A stretch of 64,000 nt of DNA from Tolypeutes matacus (taxonomy: Eukaryota > Chordata > Mammalia > Cingulata > Chlamyphoridae). This document shows positions 58,680-64,000 of this stretch, in pieces. Position 1 is the first letter of the stretch; each line of letters begins with the position of its first letter. The stretch covers positions 2,049,687-2,113,686 of the forward strand of contig JAKSZT010053837.1 in NCBI GenBank assembly GCA_026826555.1. Reading direction: 5' to 3'. The notes beneath the pieces are model-generated. The model was not told the DNA's origin, searched no databases, and saw only the letters and a list, made by a program, of their open reading frames with translations. The position numbers and the translations under genes are program-made.

Positions 58680-59152
58680 TTATTTCATTTATTTATTTAT
58701 TTATTTATATCCATTTTTACCCACCCCACCCCCATTTTTGCTGTTTCTGTGTCCATTCGCTGGGCAACTCTCTGTCCGTTTCCTGCCCTCTCTTCTCATC
58801 CTTCTCCTCCTGTCTTCACTGGGATTTGATCCTTGGAATCTCCGATGTGGGAGAGAGGCATCCTACCACCCAAGAACCTTACTTCCTGGTTCTTTGGTAC
58901 GTCTCATCTTGGCTCTCCCTTGTGTCACTCTCCTGTTACTCTCCTCTCATCATCTTGCGTGGCTCGCAGGGCCTGGCGGTGTACCCGCGCACGGGGTTGG
59001 TGGCTCGCCCGCGCACGGGGCCTGGTGGCCCATGTGCCTTCTGTATTTTTCTTTTTTTTTTTTTCTTTTTACCAGGAGGTTCCAGGGATCAAACCCAGGT
59101 CCCTCCATATGGGAGCTGGATGCACAACCACCCGAGCCACAGCCGTCCCCCT
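58680..59152 (-). mobile_element. DAS SINE, composite form
   Basis: Same layout as 20525-20961: TTTATTTATTTATTTA tail, GGGATTTGATCCTTGG unit, linker with GCACGGGGTTGGTGG, T-run, GGATCAAACCCAGG unit, head GAGCCACAGCCGTCCCCC. Confidence 0.9.
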
Positions 59153-59553
59153 GCTATATCTCTTAAGATTGACCAAAGATACCCAAAGTTACAGTCTTTT
59201 CCCATACAGGAAGGTCATATAATAAACCAGGCTTAGTTTATCACCAGCATTATAAAAACCAGACCTAGGGAGAAAAACTAGGTCTGGGGACACATGCATG
59301 GTTTCTAATATAGTGAATGTTTAGCTTACCCTGATTATAACAACAAAATCAGGACAGTGAAACCATTTTTTAATGGTTAGTGCTTTTTGTGACTTAAAAA
59401 ATCTTTGCCTATCCCAAGGTAGCAAAGATTTTACTTTCATGTTTTCTTCTAGAAGTTTTGTAGTTTTAACTTTTACATTTAGGTCTATGATCCATTTTGT
59501 GTTCATTTTTGTGTATTGTATAATGTATAATGAAGCCAATTAAAATGCAGTCT

Positions 59554-59795
59554 GAGGGGATGGATGTGGCTCAAATGGCTGGGCGTCCGTCTCCCATATG
59601 GAGGGACCTGGGTTCGATCCCCGAGACCTCCCGGTAAAAAAAAAAAAATGTAAAAACAAACTGGGGGGGGGCGGAAGTGGCCTCCTCTGCCATATGGAGG
59701 GACCTGGGTTCGATCCCCGGCCCGGGTAAAATTAAAAAAATATATATATATATAGAAGACGCATGGGCTGCCAGGCTCTGTGTGCCCGTAGTCAA
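59554..59795 (+). mobile_element. Two forward DAS SINE pieces in tandem
   Basis: First unit GGATGGATGTGGCTCAAATGG with GGGTTCGATCCCCGAGACCTCCC and an A tail (59637-59648). A second, shortened piece at 59664-59795 has GGGTTCGATCCCCGG and the TATATATAGAAGACGCATGGGCTGCC linker of the composite form, minus its head. Confidence 0.88.
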
Positions 59796-60849
59796 GGTTC
59801 ATTTTTTTCCCATATGGCTGTACAGTTCAACACAAATTGTTAAAAAAAAAACACCTTTATTTTCCCCCATTGAATTATCTTGGAACGTTTGTAAAAAATC
59901 AGTTGACCATATATATCTATTTCTAGACTCTATTCTATTTCATTCATTTATGTGTCTGTCTCTGTGCCAATAGCACACTACCTGATTACCATAGCTTTAT
60001 AGTAAGTTTTGAAATCAAGTACTGTGAGTCTTCAAACTTTCTTTTTCAAAATTCTTTTGGCCATTCTGTGTATGAATATATAGAATCAGTTTATTAATTT
60101 CTTTAAAAAGACTTCTAGAATTTTGATTAGGATTTCCTTTGACTCTGTAGATGAATTTGGTGAGAACTGACATTTTTACGATATTGAATCTTTCCATCTA
60201 CGAACATGGTAAACTTCACCACTTATTTAGCTCTCCTTTAATGTTTCCCAGCAGTGTTTTATAATTTCAGTGTACAGGTCTTGTACATATTGTGTTAAAT
60301 TTTTCTCTTAAGTATTTCATTTGTTGATACTGTTGTAAATGGTATTTTATAAAATTCTGTTGTCCATTTGTTCATTGCTGGTATATAGAAATAAATAGAA
60401 TTTTGTGTTGTGACCATGTATCTTGCAACCTTGCTAAGTTCACTTAGTAGTTTAGTAGTTTTAGGTAGATTCCTTAAGTATAATATCAGGTCATCTGCAG
60501 ACCAAGACTCTTTTATTTATTCCTTCTAATTTCTATTCCTCTTTAAAATTTTTCTTGCTTTATTGCACTGGCTAGCACTTCTAGTACAATGTTGAATAAA
60601 AGTGAGAGTGGGCATCTTTGCCTTGTTCCTGACTTTAGGAAGAAAAGTGTCTTTCACCACTAAGTATGATGTTAGCTGTAGGTTTTTTGTAGATGTTCCT
60701 TAAAGGTTGAGGAAGTTTCCTTCTGTTCCTGATTTGCTGAAAATTTTCATAATGAATGCATGTTGAATTTTGTGAACTGCCTTTTCTGTATCTAAAGAGA
60801 TGATCATATGACTTTTAACCTTTAATCTGTTAAAATGGAAAATTACTCA

Positions 60850-63800
60850 GATGGTGAAACAATCTTGGAGCTTTGGGATAATCCTCACTTAGTCATAAGC
60901 TGCTAATATTTTGTGGTCCATTTCTGGCAGTAGACAGACCGGAAAGGGCAAATTGGTCACATCATCCATATAAGGTATTTGGAACAGGTTTGAGCATAGT
61001 CTACAGATATCTAATATTTTAGTAAAGCCTGAAGTTATATCCACAAACAATCTTACCTCCTGTTTCACCAGTTTTATGAAATGTACTGCCAACAGAGACA
61101 GATTATATGAATATGTAACACAAGGTTTAAAGCATGAATTGAGTAAACAGTGAAATTCTTTGAAGGCAGGGACTTTATCACATTCAGGCCTATCAGTGTA
61201 AGATTAAGTTCAGCTGGTATTACAGAGATGCAGAATTACAGCGACTTATTCAGGATGGAGTTTATTCCCCTTCTTAGGCCCGGTATTATTGTAACTCACA
61301 AAAGTCCTCATGGACCCAGGCTTCCCCTAGCTCTTTGCTCTGCCAACTCTAGGATGTGACCTTATATATTCTCATGGCCTAAGCTGGCTGAATCTGCATT
61401 TCAGCAGCAGCAGAGAGAGGAAGGGACCAAGAATTAGGAAAGCACAAAGTGTGTGCTAGGCAATATCTTTTGAGGAAGGTACCCAGAATCTGCCATGGGA
61501 GACCTCCACATACACACCACTGACTAAACTTAGTCCTGTGGTCCCAGCAAGGTGATGGTATTGAGATGTGGGTCATGGAGAATGAGAAGTCACTTGTTGT
61601 CTATTGGAAAGTCTAACAGTTTGTTCATTTAAGTGGGTTTTTCTGAAAAGTTCCTGAAGCAAACAAAGTTATTTGCAACTTTTATCTTTCTGGGCCTGAG
61701 TTTCCTGGAAGAGTTTATTCATGTTAATGAAGACAGTGGAAAAGGAAAATCATGTTAATGTATACCGAAGGCTGTGTGGGTGTAAACAGTTTTGGTTCTC
61801 AACATCTCTGTCCTTAGGCCCTAGTGTGTTGGTTGGCACGTGACAGGTCCTCAGTGCTTGTGTGTCCTCAGTGCTCTCACACGCAGGTGCTCAGGATGGG
61901 GTTGAGCCATAGCACGTTTTACATGCGTTATCTCGTTTAATCCTCAGGACAGCATTTGAAGTAGATATTGTTGTCTCCCCCACTTTACAGGTGAGGATGC
62001 CAAGGCTTAGATAAGTTTTCATTCAGTTATTCAACAAATACTTATTCAGGATATTCAAAGCCTAATATGTGCCAGATACTGGAGATATAGCAAGGTTTAA
62101 AACAGCAAAATCCTTATCCTTATAGAATCTCCATTCTAGCAAATTTTCTAAAATTGCATAGGTAATGGGTAGAGAATGGCTTTTATTCCTAGGTATTCTG
62201 ACTCCAGAGCCCACAGCCTTAACCAGTGTTGGATAGGTAGATGAATGGATGGAGGAGGACAGTGAGCAGAAATTTTAAACAGTCTCCTTCATTAAGAGCT
62301 TCTGGTTGCCCTTTAGCTACTCCTTAATGATTGGGTATCCGTGTCTTAAGCTGTGTGTTTTTGAATGGCTGTGCAGTGTTCCGTGACAGGACCAGATACC
62401 ATACTATGATGCTTCTGTTTAACAGCAAGAATATAGTTGCTATAGGTGCTTCTTTGTGAGATCTTCATAGTCAAAAACAGAAATAGGAAAGGTAAATAAG
62501 GCTGTGTTCCAGATTGTCAAAAAGGTAAGGTCCTGATTCAGAATTGCATTAGATGCTGACTTCCTGCCTAAAGTTATGTCAGATGAGCTGGGGAAGACAT
62601 GTACCTGGTGTTCATGGAGCAAAGCTAGAGCTTATGGAGTCAGGCTCAGTGCTACCTCGGGAGAGCAGAAGGCATCAAAAATCGGAATCACCATTTTTAG
62701 TACACTTTCCCAAGTATAAAAGCCTTATTTGTATCAAATTGAGATTTCTTTGTAGCAATAAAGAAAGAAAGGGAAAATGATTGAAAAAGCAATAACTTTT
62801 CCACCATGCTATTCATTGTTCTTTAATGGCATGCCATGTACGAACTAAAATCTCCTCTCCTACCAGTGAGATGTGTTTCTCTCTTAGGAAATTCATGTAA
62901 AAGGAAGGTGCTGGGAGATCTGGGTTTAATCTTAGTTCTGCCACAGTGAGACTGTTGAGGTCACTTGCCTTCAGATTTCCTCTTGTGGTTTTTTTTCTTC
63001 CATGGACTGTAATGGAATTGACTCTTGGAAGATATGGAATAAGCATGTATGGAGAGCATGCTTGATTAACTGTTCTCACCTACGTGTTAAACGTTGACTG
63101 GCTTTGGATAGAAATGCTCAAGATACATTACGCACAGGTGCAGCCGGATGTGGAAAGATGTAGGAACTGTATGCCTTTTGAATACTTTTCAAAACAGTTG
63201 TAAAAACTACCCAATCAGGTACTAATTAGGGGGAATGGGCATTAGACATGATAAGTTAGAGCTTGAAGGCCATTTCACATAAATTCTTCAAATGTCTGTT
63301 AAGTCCAGTGGAAGGTGGGGTAGGAGGTGGGAGCTTGTGCATCTCCCTCTGCAATGGGCTAACCCGAGAAGGTTCTGGAGTAGGCTGGTCAGTGAGCTGT
63401 GCTGGTTCTTGTAAGGAGTCCAGTTGGCTCCAGTCACCCCACTGCCTCTCAGAAGGTGGAGCATTTCTAGATTTCCGATTGAATTTCCATCCTGGAAAAG
63501 CTTGGAGGTCCATGGCAATGAACACTAAGATTTACTGGCTAGCTCCCTCCTAAGTGGTAACGACCCAACAGGGTTGCAGAGAACCCTCTGAAGCGTAAAT
63601 TATTTCTGCGTTTTGGGGAGTTTCCCATCCAGATGGATTGTCTTTCTCCTGCACCTGCCCTCCCACCAGCTGCACTGTTCCAACATTAGGCATTTCAAAC
63701 AAGCGAGGGAAGAACCAACATAGAAAAAGCGAGCACTGATAGTCTCATCATCCCCCTCTCCCTGCAACACGCAATATAAACATAAAACTGGTTATTTTTT

Positions 63801-64000
63801 TTCTTGGGGATACCTTTGGTCTTCTGTGGGATTTGTTTGCTTGTTTTGTTTTTTTGCCAAAGCAGTTTGCATGCAAGTATTCCAGAGGCAGGAGCACCCT
63901 CCCTCCCCACTGGACTAAACAGACATTTTGAGGACACATGGGGTGGTCTGTATTGAGTGCTAGCACTTTGCATGCCCCTTCCCATATTAAATGCCATGAG
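60850..64000. other. Intronic stretch with one MIR and an L2-like piece
   Basis: A reverse MIR is at 61910-62025 (TTACATGCGTTATCTCGTTTAATCC, TTTACAGGTGAGGATGCC), followed by an L2-type tail to about 62140 (TTCAACAAATACTTATTCAGG, ATGTGCCAGATACTGGAG). An open frame on the minus strand at 63256-63513 is discussed as a finding. No other gene supported. Confidence 0.55.

Larger units (their letters stand above)
57840..60840 (-). mobile_element. Old L1 ORF2/3' region with nested L1 end and SINEs
   Basis: 57870-58020, 59380-59550 and 59800-60840 follow L1 ORF2 in reverse (ATATATCCTGGATATAG; GCCTATCCCAAGGTAGCAAAG; GGTTTTTTGTAGATGTTCC; TTTTCTGTATCTAAAGAGATGATC). Minus-strand peptide at 60197 reads MERFNIVKMSVLTKFIYR. 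58440-58680 is a foreign L1 3' UTR piece related to module 2 of the 11049 L1 (AAGTATTGCTACTAACTATAG). Confidence 0.75.
44364..64000 (+). other. Presumed BORCS5 downstream intron
   Basis: No further BORCS5 exon is seen to the window end, so the intron is at least 19.6 kb. By the same logic the sequence upstream of 44206 is intron, or includes upstream non-coding exons that I cannot recognise. Confidence 0.7.

Overview
The window reads as intronic DNA of a placental mammal, most likely a xenarthran (armadillo, sloth or anteater). The reason is the dense population of tRNA-derived SINEs of the DAS type, recognised by the tRNA-like head (TGGCTCAA A-box region, GGTTCGATCCC B box) with a GGAGGTCCCGGG/CATATGG core. 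There are also many LINE-1 copies, two solitary LTRs with 5-bp duplications, MIR/L2 relics, and an old CR1/L3-like segment. There is no prokaryotic, viral or CRISPR content.

The only exon of a live gene that I can recognise is at 44206-44363 (+). It has canonical splice sites and encodes 52 residues that I recognise as BORCS5 (LOH12CR1), a subunit of the lysosome-positioning BORC complex. Most or all of the window is therefore probably BORCS5 intron, about 44 kb upstream and 20 kb downstream of that exon.

Layout. 1-8150: a nest of minus-strand L1s and DAS SINEs, starting with a fairly young L1 that has its 5' end, an ORF1 with one stop codon and an endonuclease domain with all key residues. 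8195-10990: LTR-like sequence, unrecognised DNA and a CR1/L3-like relic. 11049-16959: one L1 insertion flanked by 16-bp duplications, with a 2.9-kb two-module 3' UTR and nested insertions. 17-20 kb: quiet intron with another short L1 3' end. 20.1-21.0 kb: two SINEs stacked at one site. 21477-22287: NDUFV2 processed pseudogene. 22.5-29 kb: MIRs, a SINE with an internal duplication, an LTR and a polypyrimidine tract with an assembly gap. 29.1-31.5 kb: L1 pieces. 31494-32350: FTL processed pseudogene on the minus strand, still carrying an iron-responsive element. 33-44 kb: scattered SINEs, a clean solo LTR, L1 ends and a hAT-like element. 44.2 kb: BORCS5 exon. 45-57 kb: old DNA transposon and L1/L2/MIR relics, a second LTR, and a broken zinc-binding coding relic present in two partial copies. 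57.8-60.8 kb: another L1/SINE nest. 60.8-64 kb: mostly unrecognised intron.

The genes do not form a pathway. BORCS5 is the host gene; NDUFV2 and FTL are retrocopies of mRNAs from other loci, inserted by L1 machinery. No undescribed functional system is evident. The most unusual signals are: a retroposed antisense copy of an L1 3' UTR segment (53132-53628); a target-site duplication enclosing only a microsatellite (27256-27594); the two-module L1 3' UTR; three adjacent perfect hairpins (28534-28590); and the duplicated zinc-binding relic (52.8-55.0 kb).
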